DNA from: an uncultured Negativibacillus sp.
Lineage (GTDB): Bacteria; Bacillota; Clostridia; Oscillospirales; Ruminococcaceae
NCBI RefSeq assembly: GCF_944388365.1
Contig: NZ_CALXIN010000010.1
Coordinates: forward strand, 1-47,763
DNA: 47,763 nucleotides
Reading direction: 5' to 3'
The translations under genes were made by a program, and so were the position numbers. Positions 16,786 to 24,572 of the stretch are shown here, in pieces. Every line of letters begins with the position of its first letter. Position 1 is the first letter of the stretch. Below the pieces are notes generated by a model. The model did no database searches, was not told the DNA's origin, and saw only the letters and a program-made list of their open reading frames with translations.

Positions 16786-16803
16786 GCGTTAAATTTATGA
16801 CAA

Positions 16804-17109
16804 ATTCCTGTTTTAAGCATTTTCTGTTTTTTATCGACAAACATTTGTCCCTGATATAAAGTTTTCATTTCCTAAAGCGCGCAAAATACTGTATAAATTG
16901 CATAATTATTTTCAATATTAGAAGCGTTTTTGTGCACCACTTCGTCCTTGCCAGACAAAAATACCGCCTAAAAATCCACGTCAAAACATTTCTTTATTTT
17001 TCGTATAAAATCCTGAATATAGCTACAAAAAACTACCATTTCCTTCAAAAGTTATTTGGCCTTCAGGTACAGTCATTTTCCTTTTTTTCGTTCTATTCTA
17101 TCTTCTCAT
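16804..17109. other. Gene-free AT-rich intergenic stretch
   Basis: No open frame with a ribosome site, no RNA gene and no long inverted repeat was seen between the hydrogenase promoter and the terminator of the cupin regulator. Confidence 0.5.
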
Positions 17110-17161
17110 AAAAAACAATCCTTCTTTTTGGTTGGACACTTCGTCATCAAAAAGAAGGATT
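17110..17161 (-). terminator. Terminator of the XRE-cupin regulator
   Basis: AATCCTTCTTTTT and AAAAAGAAGGATT form a 13-bp stem, followed by a run of six T on the minus strand. Confidence 0.85.
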
Positions 17162-17172
17162 TGTTCATTCAT

Positions 17173-17751
17173 TTATTCTGCTGTTTTCATCGGGTTCGGA
17201 GTGTTCACCATCAGAATTTTTGTGATTTTTGAGGTCTGATTTTTCCAGTTGTGGCGAACTGCGGAGCTAAAGTGAATGCTGTCTCCAGGATAGAGGGTAT
17301 AGTGTTTTCCCTCCAGTTCCAAAGTCAGAATTCCTTCCAATACATAGATAAATTCTTCTCCCTCGTGCTTATATGGTTCCGGCTCGCTTTCCGGCTCCTC
17401 TCCAAACGGAAGCAGATAGAACAGACGCGGGAACAATTCGCTCTGCTCCACGTTTTTGCTCAGGGTGTACTGGATAATCTCCGGTGTGATCTGGGTCATT
17501 GGCATATCATAGCCATGTGTAACCGGATCACTTCCCGCACGAGTATCACTTTCGAAGAAGTCGGACAACTCAATGCCGAGTACCTTTGCAACATTTGCCA
17601 GCGAATCAATCGCGATGGTGGTCATTCCGCGTTCCAGCTGGGACAAAAAGCCGATGGAAAGTCCCGTCTGTTCCGAGAGCATTTTCAGCGTATATTTTTT
17701 ATCCTTTCTGTATTTTTTGATCTTGGTTCCAATATCAATGTTTTTGGTCAT
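17173..17751 (-). CDS. XRE-family regulator with C-terminal cupin domain
   Basis: The 192-aa protein has a Cro/C1 helix-turn-helix at residues ~8-62 (IGTKIKKYRKDKKYTLKMLSEQTG, LSIGFLSQLERGMTTIAIDSL). A cupin_2 barrel occupies ~105-185, with EPEPYKHEGEEFIYVLEGILT, YPGDSIHFSSAVRHNW and metal-type His/Glu residues. This PuuR/SutR-like layout usually senses a small metabolite, often an amine or amino acid, and represses nearby transport or catabolic genes. Here the next genes downstream are the peptide-binding lipoproteins, but they have their own promoters, so any control would be in trans. GGAGGAGA is the ribosome site. Confidence 0.92.
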   Translation of the reverse strand: MTKNIDIGTKIKKYRKDKKYTLKMLSEQTGLSIGFLSQLERGMTTIAIDSLANVAKVLGIELSDFFESDTRAGSDPVTHGYDMPMTQITPEIIQYTLSKNVEQSELFPRLFYLLPFGEEPESEPEPYKHEGEEFIYVLEGILTLELEGKHYTLYPGDSIHFSSAVRHNWKNQTSKITKILMVNTPNPMKTAE

Positions 17752-17785
17752 TGTCTCTCCTCCAACCTTAAATATCCTTTATTTT

Positions 17786-17814
17786 AATATAATATCTTTT
17801 TACTTAAATTACAA
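17786..17814 (-). promoter_or_regulatory. Candidate promoter of the XRE-cupin gene
   Basis: TTGTAA, 17 bases, TATATT, about 35 bases before the start codon. The remaining sequence up to the next terminator (17815-17980) is AT-rich with no gene. Confidence 0.5.
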
Positions 17815-17980
17815 TCACTATTTTTCAATATATTAAAAAAGCAGACAATATTATCCTTTTTAATTAATTATCTTCCTTATTCATTGTACATTATTACCAG
17901 TCTATTTCCTTCTTTTCACCGCTTCTTTCTGATTTCTTTTTCATAAAAATGAACATGTGCAATCATACCTTCCATACAGC

Positions 17981-18019
17981 AAATAAAAAAGTCGGTCTTA
18001 AAGACCGGCTTTTTTATTT
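17981..18019 (-). terminator. Terminator of the lipoprotein pseudogene
   Basis: AAATAAAAAAG(T/C)CGGTCTT and its complement give a long stem with A/T flanks and one G-U pair, directly after the pseudogene stop codon. It remains intact although the gene is broken. Confidence 0.8.
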
Positions 18020-18023
18020 GTCC

Positions 18024-19412
18024 TTATTCTGTTGCCTGGTTATGTGCGTCAGCGATCGCATTCATTTCCTCAGTGGTATAACCATTTGCATTGGTTTCCC
18101 AGTTTTTGATCTTGGAGTTGACGCCGCCGTACATTGCGTTCATGGTGCTGTACAGGTTATACTTGGTCAGACACCAGCCAACGCTGTAGTTGCATGGGAT
18201 TACCAGTGCATGCTCCAGCAGATATGCTTCTGCTTTTGCGTATGCCTGATAACGGGCATCCATATCATCGGTGATTGCATCTGCTGCTTCTACCAGCGAG
18301 GTGTATTCTTTATAGGTAGCAAGCAGTTCTTTATTTGCTTCTGTTTCTTCGGTGACATTGTTGATGCAGGAGTATTTGCTGGAATAGTACGCATTGTCGT
18401 TTCCGTAAGTTTCCTGGCCCAGATAGTTCTGTGGGTCACCGTAGTCAGCGCCCCAGCCATTGATCATAATGGAATGCAGCTGTGGTTCTATAACTTCATT
18501 GGTAGAGCTGGAAGGCAACATCGTTGGATTCCACCATTTTGATTGTAACAGTATCGAACAGCTTGCAGTCGGTATCCCAGTACAATGGATTCTTGGTGAA
18601 AATCTTCTCATTGCCCTGAATGTAGGAGGTCATGATATAACAGCCGTTGTACCACATTGTTTCATTGTCCATTGCCTTGAAACCATCGACTCCCAATTCA
18701 TCTATCAAAGCCTGTGGCGCCGGATAGAGGCAGGAATAGGTCGCTACGGTATCAAAATATGGCTTTGGAGATACGCAGGTATAAACAAGCGTCAAATCAT
18801 CCGGAGTTTCCAAGGAAACCATTTCTCTAAACTTGGAGCCCTCCTCTGCAGTTAACGCATAAGCTTCTTCTTTGGAGAGTGTCTTGGTATATTCATAATA
18901 TTCCGATGCACCCTTGATCATTTCAATCGGCATGGAGGTGTTGACCGAGTCATTTTTATGGAAGTTCAATACCCATTCCAGACCGGTTGCAAAGTCCTGA
19001 GAGGTACAATCTGCTGTTGCATTTCCGTTTACGTCTACCCATTTAACGCCTTCGCGGAGGTGGAATGTCCAGATCAATCCGCCATCGTCTGTTCCCCAAT
19101 CTTCAGCAATACATGGAGCCAGCTTGCCGTAAGAATCAACTTCCAGCAGGCCATCTACCGGTTGGTCAGGTTTTCTCCGTCCTCTGCTCTCTGGCTGTAG
19201 AGCACATTGAAGGTTTCAAGCTCCCTGGTTGCAAGCTTCGAAATAACCAGGTCTTTGATTTCATTTTCTGAGGATTCTTCTGTGCTTTCTTCTGTTCCAG
19301 CATCTGCACTGCTGTCGTCGACAGTTTCAGAGGATGTTGTACCAGAGCAGCCACTGAGCAACAAGGAACCAACTAAAAGTGCTGCCAGCAACCTCGACAT
19401 TGTTTTTTTCAT
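18024..19412 (-). pseudogene. OppA/DppA-type solute-binding lipoprotein, decayed copy
   Basis: Three pieces in different frames align end to end with the intact ~660-aa paralogs. The signal peptide and start of the mature protein span 19412-19158 (lipobox Cys at residue 22, ELETFNVLYSQRAEDGENLTN). The central part runs to about 18496 (WTFHLREGVKWVDVNGN...MVESNDVAFQLYQ). The C-terminus runs from about 18510 to 18024 (HSIMINGWGADYGDPQNYLGQ...NANGYTTEEM). Two lesions are visible. One base is missing at ~19159 (ACCAACCGG where paralogs read ACCAACCTGG), causing an early TAG. About 0.6 kb is lost at ~18505, where LYQ codons run straight into the sequence for the paralogs' SSATKEV region, with AGCTCTACCA at the joint. 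Promoter, ribosome site and terminator look intact. Confidence 0.92.
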
Positions 19413-19526
19413 ACTTTGTTTCCTCCTTCAGTTCTGAATTATGATAAAACAGATGCCGGCTTTGATCCCGTTTGGGATTGGGCAAATGTTTTAAATTAAG
19501 TTGCTTTTGCCCCTGTTTTTTATTTA

Positions 19527-19555
19527 ATTGTAATAAAAAATATTTATTCAGTCAA
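19527..19555 (-). promoter_or_regulatory. Promoter of the lipoprotein pseudogene
   Basis: TTGACT, 17 bases, TACAAT, about 108 bases before the start codon. The leader contains a small ATCCC/GGGAT hairpin. Confidence 0.65.
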
Positions 19556-19740
19556 TAATATTTATAAAATTCGTCACTTTCCAACTTCTCCGCAATTAGT
19601 TTGTATGCAAATTATTCAAAAGCGTACCGTAATAATACATGAAAATTTTTCCACTAAAATGATACCAGAACAATACTTCATTTCTAGAAGTAGTAAAAAC
19701 AGAGAATAGGAACATCAGATGATTATCTCGGAAGACATAA

Positions 19741-19779
19741 AAAAAGACAGGAGCTGCATGATGCAGCTCCTGTCTTTTT
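19741..19779 (-). terminator. Terminator of lipoprotein gene A
   Basis: A near-perfect 19-bp stem (AAAAAGACAGGAGCTGCAT with complement) is followed by a T run on the minus strand. Confidence 0.9.
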
Positions 19780-19810
19780 GAGAGAATTTGACAGAAAATG
19801 GTTAACTCAA

Positions 19811-21811
19811 TTACTGATTCTGAGCATGTTCTTCTGCGATTGCCTGAATTTCTTCGGTGGTGTAACCGTTGACGTTGGTATCCCAGTTCTTCATCTTGTC
19901 GTTCTGGCAACCATACATTGCGTTCATCTTGCTGTATGGATCGATCTTGGTCAAGCACCAGGAAACGTTGTAGTACATTGGCATTGCCAGTACATTATCA
20001 ATCAGGTAAGCTTCTGCTTTTGCAAATGCTGCAAGACGGGCATCCTGATCGTCAGAAATTGCGTTAGCAGCTTCCATCAGAGCGGTGTACTCTCTGTAAG
20101 CATCGAACAGAGCTTTGTTGTCTTCTGTCTCGGTCATATTGTTGATGTTGGAGTAGTCTGCAGAGTATAAAGCGTTGTCATAGCCGTATGCTTCCTGAAC
20201 CAGGTAGTTCTGTGGATCACCGAAGTCTGCGCCCCAACCGTTGATGGTGATGGACTGCAGGTGTGGTGTGTAAACTTCCTTAGTAGCGCTGGATACGTAG
20301 GTCTTGATGTTCAGTTTGACATAGTCATCGCCAAGGCTATCAGAGAAGCACTGTGCCAGTACGTTTGCGCTATCCAGAGAGGTCTGGTTAGATGCAGAGA
20401 TGTAGTAATCTACTTCGACTGGGAAGGTAACACCTGCCGCGGTCAGCTCTTCAATCGCCTGCTGTTTGTATTCTTCTGCTTTTGTTGCATCCAGACGGGT
20501 CATTGTCTCGCCATTTTCTTCCGGCAGACCAAGTTCCTGGCGAACCAGCTCGGTGTAATCGGTACCGTCGGTGGTGTAGATCAGGCCCTTCATGCAGTAG
20601 TATTCGTTTTCACAGCTCATTGGGTTGATTGGGTTGGTTCTCTTGTAGTACTCGGTGAGGTCAAGGCCATAGTACCAGGATTTACGGAATGCAAGGTTAG
20701 CAATCGCTGTGTTCCAGTTGGTATCTGGTGTGCCATCTTCTTTGTTCTTATCAAAGTTGATGTGCATCTGATAAGAATATTTCTGAGCTGGCAGCTCTAC
20801 CAGGTAATCATAGTATTCATGATCGGTGTTGTTATGGATGGTAGTCAGGTTGCTTTCGGTCAGGTCGACGTAGTCAATTTCGCCGGACTGATACAGCTGG
20901 TAAGCAACATCGTTGGACTCTACCATCTTGATGGTTACAGTATCAAAGCGGGTGCATTCGGTATCCCAGTAGCTTTCGTTCTTGGTGAATACCTTTTCGT
21001 TGCCCTGGATGTAAGAGGTCATCAGGTAGCAGCCGTTGTACCAATATGTTTCGTTGTCCATTGCTTTGACGCCATCTACGCCCAGCTCATCAACCATACC
21101 CTGTGCCATTGGGTACATACCAGCCCAGGTTGCAAAGGTGTCGAAGTATGGTTTCTGTCCGTTACAGGTATAAACGATGGTATTTGCATCAGGAGTTTTG
21201 ATGCCAACCATTTCCTGGAACTTGGAGTTATCATCTGCAGTCAGTGCGTATGCTTCTTCCTTGGACAGGCTCTTGGTGTACTCATAGTATTCCTCTGCGC
21301 CCTCGATCATTTCGATTGGCTGGGAAGTATGAGAAGATTCATTCTTGTGGTAGTTCAGTACCCACTCCATACCGGTTGCAAAGTCGTAGGAGGTGACATC
21401 AGCTTTTTCGTTGCCGTTGACATCTACCCATTTAACGCCTTCACGAATATGGAAGGTCCAGGTATGACCGTCATCCTCTGTTCCCCACTCATCTGCGATT
21501 GCTGGAACAACGCGTCCGTAGGTATCAACTTCCAGCAGGGCGTCGATCATATTGGTCAGGTTTTCAAAATCGCTGAAGCTCTGGCTGTACAGAATATTGA
21601 AGGTTTCCAACTCTCTGGTAGCCAGTTTTGCAATGACAGGGTCGGAAATTGCATTTTCCGAAGAAGCACTGGTTTCGCCGGATTCTTCTGTGGTTGTCTC
21701 CTGAGACGATCCTTCTTCCGAAGTGCTGCCGCTTGTGGAACCAGAGCATCCGCTGAGAGTCAGGACGCCTGCCAACATAAGCGCAAGCAGCTTAGACATC
21801 TGTTTTTTCAT
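19811..21811 (-). CDS. OppA/DppA-type peptide-binding lipoprotein A
   Basis: This 666-aa extracytoplasmic solute-binding protein belongs to SBP family 5 and should deliver peptides to an ABC importer. MKKQMSKLLALMLAGVLTLSGC is a lipoprotein signal peptide, with Cys22 the lipidation site. A Ser/Thr/Glu-rich tether (to ~residue 55) follows, then the family core: ATRELETFNILYSQ, WTFHIREGVKWVDVNGNE, KPYFDTFATWAGMYPMAQ, GEIDYVDLTESN, CENEYYCMKGLIYTTDG, INGWGADFGDPQNYL and a C-terminal DKMKNWDTNVNGYTTEE. It is ~120 residues longer than classical OppA. It has its own promoter and terminator and no permease or ATPase neighbour. AAGGAGG precedes the ATG; the ATG also overlaps (ATGA) the end of a nine-codon leader frame. 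Confidence 0.95.
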   Translation of the reverse strand: MKKQMSKLLALMLAGVLTLSGCSGSTSGSTSEEGSSQETTTEESGETSASSENAISDPVIAKLATRELETFNILYSQSFSDFENLTNMIDALLEVDTYGRVVPAIADEWGTEDDGHTWTFHIREGVKWVDVNGNEKADVTSYDFATGMEWVLNYHKNESSHTSQPIEMIEGAEEYYEYTKSLSKEEAYALTADDNSKFQEMVGIKTPDANTIVYTCNGQKPYFDTFATWAGMYPMAQGMVDELGVDGVKAMDNETYWYNGCYLMTSYIQGNEKVFTKNESYWDTECTRFDTVTIKMVESNDVAYQLYQSGEIDYVDLTESNLTTIHNNTDHEYYDYLVELPAQKYSYQMHINFDKNKEDGTPDTNWNTAIANLAFRKSWYYGLDLTEYYKRTNPINPMSCENEYYCMKGLIYTTDGTDYTELVRQELGLPEENGETMTRLDATKAEEYKQQAIEELTAAGVTFPVEVDYYISASNQTSLDSANVLAQCFSDSLGDDYVKLNIKTYVSSATKEVYTPHLQSITINGWGADFGDPQNYLVQEAYGYDNALYSADYSNINNMTETEDNKALFDAYREYTALMEAANAISDDQDARLAAFAKAEAYLIDNVLAMPMYYNVSWCLTKIDPYSKMNAMYGCQNDKMKNWDTNVNGYTTEEIQAIAEEHAQNQ

Positions 21812-21970
21812 ATCTGTTCCTCCTTCAAACTTTTCATTTCTCTCCTAACAAGAAAAACAAAATTTATAGCAAAATCTATCTTTATTGATTTTCAGACAGA
21901 TTTACCATTACCATTTTACGTATAAAATTAAGAAACGATGCATTGTATAACGTTTACTTTAATTTTCTAT

Positions 21971-21999
21971 ATCATAGCAAAAAGCACTTTTAATGTCAA
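21971..21999 (-). promoter_or_regulatory. Promoter of lipoprotein gene A
   Basis: TTGACA, 17 bases, TATGAT. The predicted leader is ~153 bases, the longest of the family. It contains a second ribosome-site-like TAGGAGAG before a nine-codon frame (21808-21837). Confidence 0.85.
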
Positions 22000-22221
22000 T
22001 AATCACCAGAAATTTTGTATTATTCTTTCTAATTTCAGCTGTTTTTTCTTGTTATATTGCTGATTTGTGTCTTATTTATGCCTAAACTTTTTCAAGAAAA
22101 TTCTATTTTCATACATCATGTTACATACTTTTTCGCTTTATTTTGTTAAACTTTAGCTTTGTTTTCTATTTAACAGGCAGCATATACTTTACTTTTCTAC
22201 CTTTTTATTCGATTTCTGCAC
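22000..22221. other. Gene-free AT-rich spacer
   Basis: Between promoter A and terminator B there is only AT-rich sequence. I see no open frame with a ribosome site and no structured RNA. Confidence 0.5.
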
Positions 22222-22257
22222 ATAAAAAAAGCCGACCCGAAGGTCGGCTTTTTTTAT
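22222..22257 (-). terminator. Terminator of lipoprotein gene B
   Basis: ATAAAAAAAGCCGACC and its complement pair around a 4-base loop, with a T7 run. Confidence 0.92.
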
Positions 22258-22282
22258 CAGAGATTCTGTTGTTGCTTACGGT

Positions 22283-24265
22283 TTACTGGAAAGACTCAGT
22301 GTAAGCTGTGATCTTTTCAGTTACGCCTTTTTCTTCAGAGGTGTAGCCGTCAGCATTGGTAGCCCAGTTCTTCATCTTGTCGTTGACAGAACCGAACATA
22401 GCCATGATCTTGCTGTCGTTGTCGATCTTGGTCAGAGACCAGCCGACAGAGTAGTTCATAGGCATTACCAGAACATGCTCGAGCATATAAGCCTCAGCTT
22501 TCGCATATGCCGCATAACGTGCATCCAGATCGTCAGTGATAGCGTCAGCAGCAGCTACCATTTCGCTGTACTCTTTGTATGTAGCCAGCAGATCTTTGTT
22601 CCACTCTGTTTCTTCAGTTAAATCATTGATATAAGAGTAGTTAGCAGAGTAGTAAGCGTTGTCGTTGCCGTAAACTTCCTGGCCCAGGTAGTTCTGTGGG
22701 TCACCGTAGTCAGCGCCCCAGCCATTGAGTGCGAAGGAGTGCAGATGTGGTGCAAATACTTCCTGACGGCTGCTCTTGATGTAGGTGTTGATGCTCAGAG
22801 TAACGAAGTCGTCACCCAGGCTGTCGGAGAAGCACTGTGCAAGAACGGTTGCGGAGTCCAGACCGGTCTGGCTGCCGCCCATGATCCAGTGGTCAGCTTC
22901 AACTGGGAAGGTAACGCCCTGAGCGCTCAGTTCTTCCATAGCCTGCTGTTTGTACTGTTCAAATTTTTCAGCGTCAAGTCTGATTGGGGTTTCGCCATTT
23001 TCAGCTGGCAGGCCCAGTTCCTGTCTTACCAGTTCAACATAGTCAGTACCATCGCTGGTGTAGCACAGACCCTTCATGGTGTAGAAGTTGTTTTCACAAG
23101 CCATTGGGTCGATTGCGTTGGTTCTCTTCCAGTAGTTGGTCAGGTCAAGGCCGTAGTACCAAGCTTTACGGAATGCTTCGTTAGCGATAGCTTTGTTCCA
23201 GTTTTCGTCAGCGGTACCGTCGTCATTCATCTTATTGTAGTTGAAGTGGAACTGATAAGAGAATTTGGAAGGAGTTGCTGGAACCAGATAATCATAGAAT
23301 TTGTGGTTAGGATCTTTTGCGATGGTGGTCAGGTTTGCTTCGGATGGAGCGATAGCATCGATCTCGCCGGATTCAAACAACTGATAACCAACGTCGGTAG
23401 ATTCGATCATCTTAAAGGTTACAGTGTTGAAGAGCTTGCACTCGGTATCCCAGTAAAGTGGGTTCTTGGTGAAGATCTTTTCGTTACCCTGCAGGTAAGA
23501 AGTCATGGTGTAGCAGCCATTGTACCACATATTTTCGTTGTTCATAGCTTTGAAGCCGTCAACGCCCAGTTCGTCGATCAGGGTCTGTGGTGCTGGATAC
23601 AGACATACATAAGCGCCCAGAGAATCGAAGTATGGTTTCTGAGTGATGCAGTGGTAAACTACAGTGTAGTCATCTGGAGTTTCCAGGCCAACCATCTCGC
23701 GGAATTTGGAGCCTTCAGCAGCGTTGAGCGCGTAAGCTTCTTCCTTGGTCAGGCTCTTTGTGTACTCATAGTACTCCTTAGCGCCTTTGATCATTTCCAG
23801 AGGCATGGAGGTGTTGTTGGAATCGTTCTTGTGGAAGTTCAGCACCCACTCCAGACCAGTTGCAAAGTCCTGAGCGTTACAATCTGCCATCTCTTCGCCG
23901 TTCATATTGACCCATTTAACGCCTTCACGGATATTGAAGGTCCAGGTCAGACCTCCGTCTTCGGTACCCCACTTCTCAGCGATTGCTGGAACCAGTTTAC
24001 CTTCATGGTCAGCTTCCAGCAGACCATCAACCAGGTTGGTCAGGTTTTCAAAGTCCTCTGCTCTCTGGCTGTACAGCCAGTTGAAAGTTTCGAGCTCACG
24101 GCTTGAAATAATACCGAGAACCGGATCAGTGATTTCATTTGCACTTGCTTCTCCAGAAGCGTCGCCGCCCTCATTGCCAGAGCCACTATTGGTGCCGCCG
24201 CAGCCGGTCAGAACCAGAACAGCAGTCAGAGCCAATGCGAGCAGTTTCGATACTGTCTTTTTCAT
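22283..24265 (-). CDS. OppA/DppA-type peptide-binding lipoprotein B
   Basis: The 660-aa paralog has lipobox VLTGC (Cys22) and a short tether rich in Gly/Ser (GGTNSGSGNEGGDASGEA). Core blocks include SSRELETFNWLYSQRAEDFENLTN, WTFNIREGVKWVNMNGEE, YVCLYPAPQTLIDELGVDGFKAM, CENNFYTMKGLCYTSDGTDY and LNGWGADYGDPQNYLGQE. Its C-terminus (YTSEEKGVTEKITAY) and the phrase VGWSLTKIDNDSKI are shared only with copy F, so B and F form a subgroup. The Phe/Leu replacements in the ligand-facing half (e.g. KFYDYLVPATPSKFSYQFHF) differ from A, C and D, which suggests different peptide preferences. GGAGG precedes the ATG. Monocistronic. Confidence 0.95.
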   Translation of the reverse strand: MKKTVSKLLALALTAVLVLTGCGGTNSGSGNEGGDASGEASANEITDPVLGIISSRELETFNWLYSQRAEDFENLTNLVDGLLEADHEGKLVPAIAEKWGTEDGGLTWTFNIREGVKWVNMNGEEMADCNAQDFATGLEWVLNFHKNDSNNTSMPLEMIKGAKEYYEYTKSLTKEEAYALNAAEGSKFREMVGLETPDDYTVVYHCITQKPYFDSLGAYVCLYPAPQTLIDELGVDGFKAMNNENMWYNGCYTMTSYLQGNEKIFTKNPLYWDTECKLFNTVTFKMIESTDVGYQLFESGEIDAIAPSEANLTTIAKDPNHKFYDYLVPATPSKFSYQFHFNYNKMNDDGTADENWNKAIANEAFRKAWYYGLDLTNYWKRTNAIDPMACENNFYTMKGLCYTSDGTDYVELVRQELGLPAENGETPIRLDAEKFEQYKQQAMEELSAQGVTFPVEADHWIMGGSQTGLDSATVLAQCFSDSLGDDFVTLSINTYIKSSRQEVFAPHLHSFALNGWGADYGDPQNYLGQEVYGNDNAYYSANYSYINDLTEETEWNKDLLATYKEYSEMVAAADAITDDLDARYAAYAKAEAYMLEHVLVMPMNYSVGWSLTKIDNDSKIMAMFGSVNDKMKNWATNADGYTSEEKGVTEKITAYTESFQ

Positions 24266-24382
24266 AAACTTCCTCCTTGCTACTTGTTGTTACGCACAAT
24301 CAAGTATCTTTCTGCCTTATTATTTTTTTAGAATGTATCGCCAGGCAGATGAAAAAGCCACACATTCTTCATTGCATTTACT

Positions 24383-24411
24383 AGAATACCATAGTGTTTA
24401 TACTTTGTCAA
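24383..24411 (-). promoter_or_regulatory. Promoter of lipoprotein gene B
   Basis: TTGACA, 17 bases, TATTCT; predicted leader ~111 bases. Confidence 0.8.
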
Positions 24412-24521
24412 TATAATATATAGTCTTTTTTTACAAAAATTTGCCTGATTGGCCTGTCTTTTTGTATTATAGACACAATTTTCATTTTCACATGCTTTTC
24501 ATCTCGATTATTTTAGCCCAA

Positions 24522-24556
24522 AAATAAAAACCGGTCAAAAAGACCGGTTTTTATTT
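24522..24556 (-). terminator. Terminator of lipoprotein gene C
   Basis: AAATAAAAACCGGTC / GACCGGTTTTTATTT form a 15-bp stem with a 5-base loop. Confidence 0.9.
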
Positions 24557-24572
24557 ACTAACATAAAATTAT

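Noticed and set aside
21880..21905. CodY-like box (GATTTTCAGACAGAT) in the lipoprotein A leader
   Set aside because: It has four mismatches to AATTTTCWGAAAATT in AT-rich sequence, and none of the other paralogs has a counterpart.
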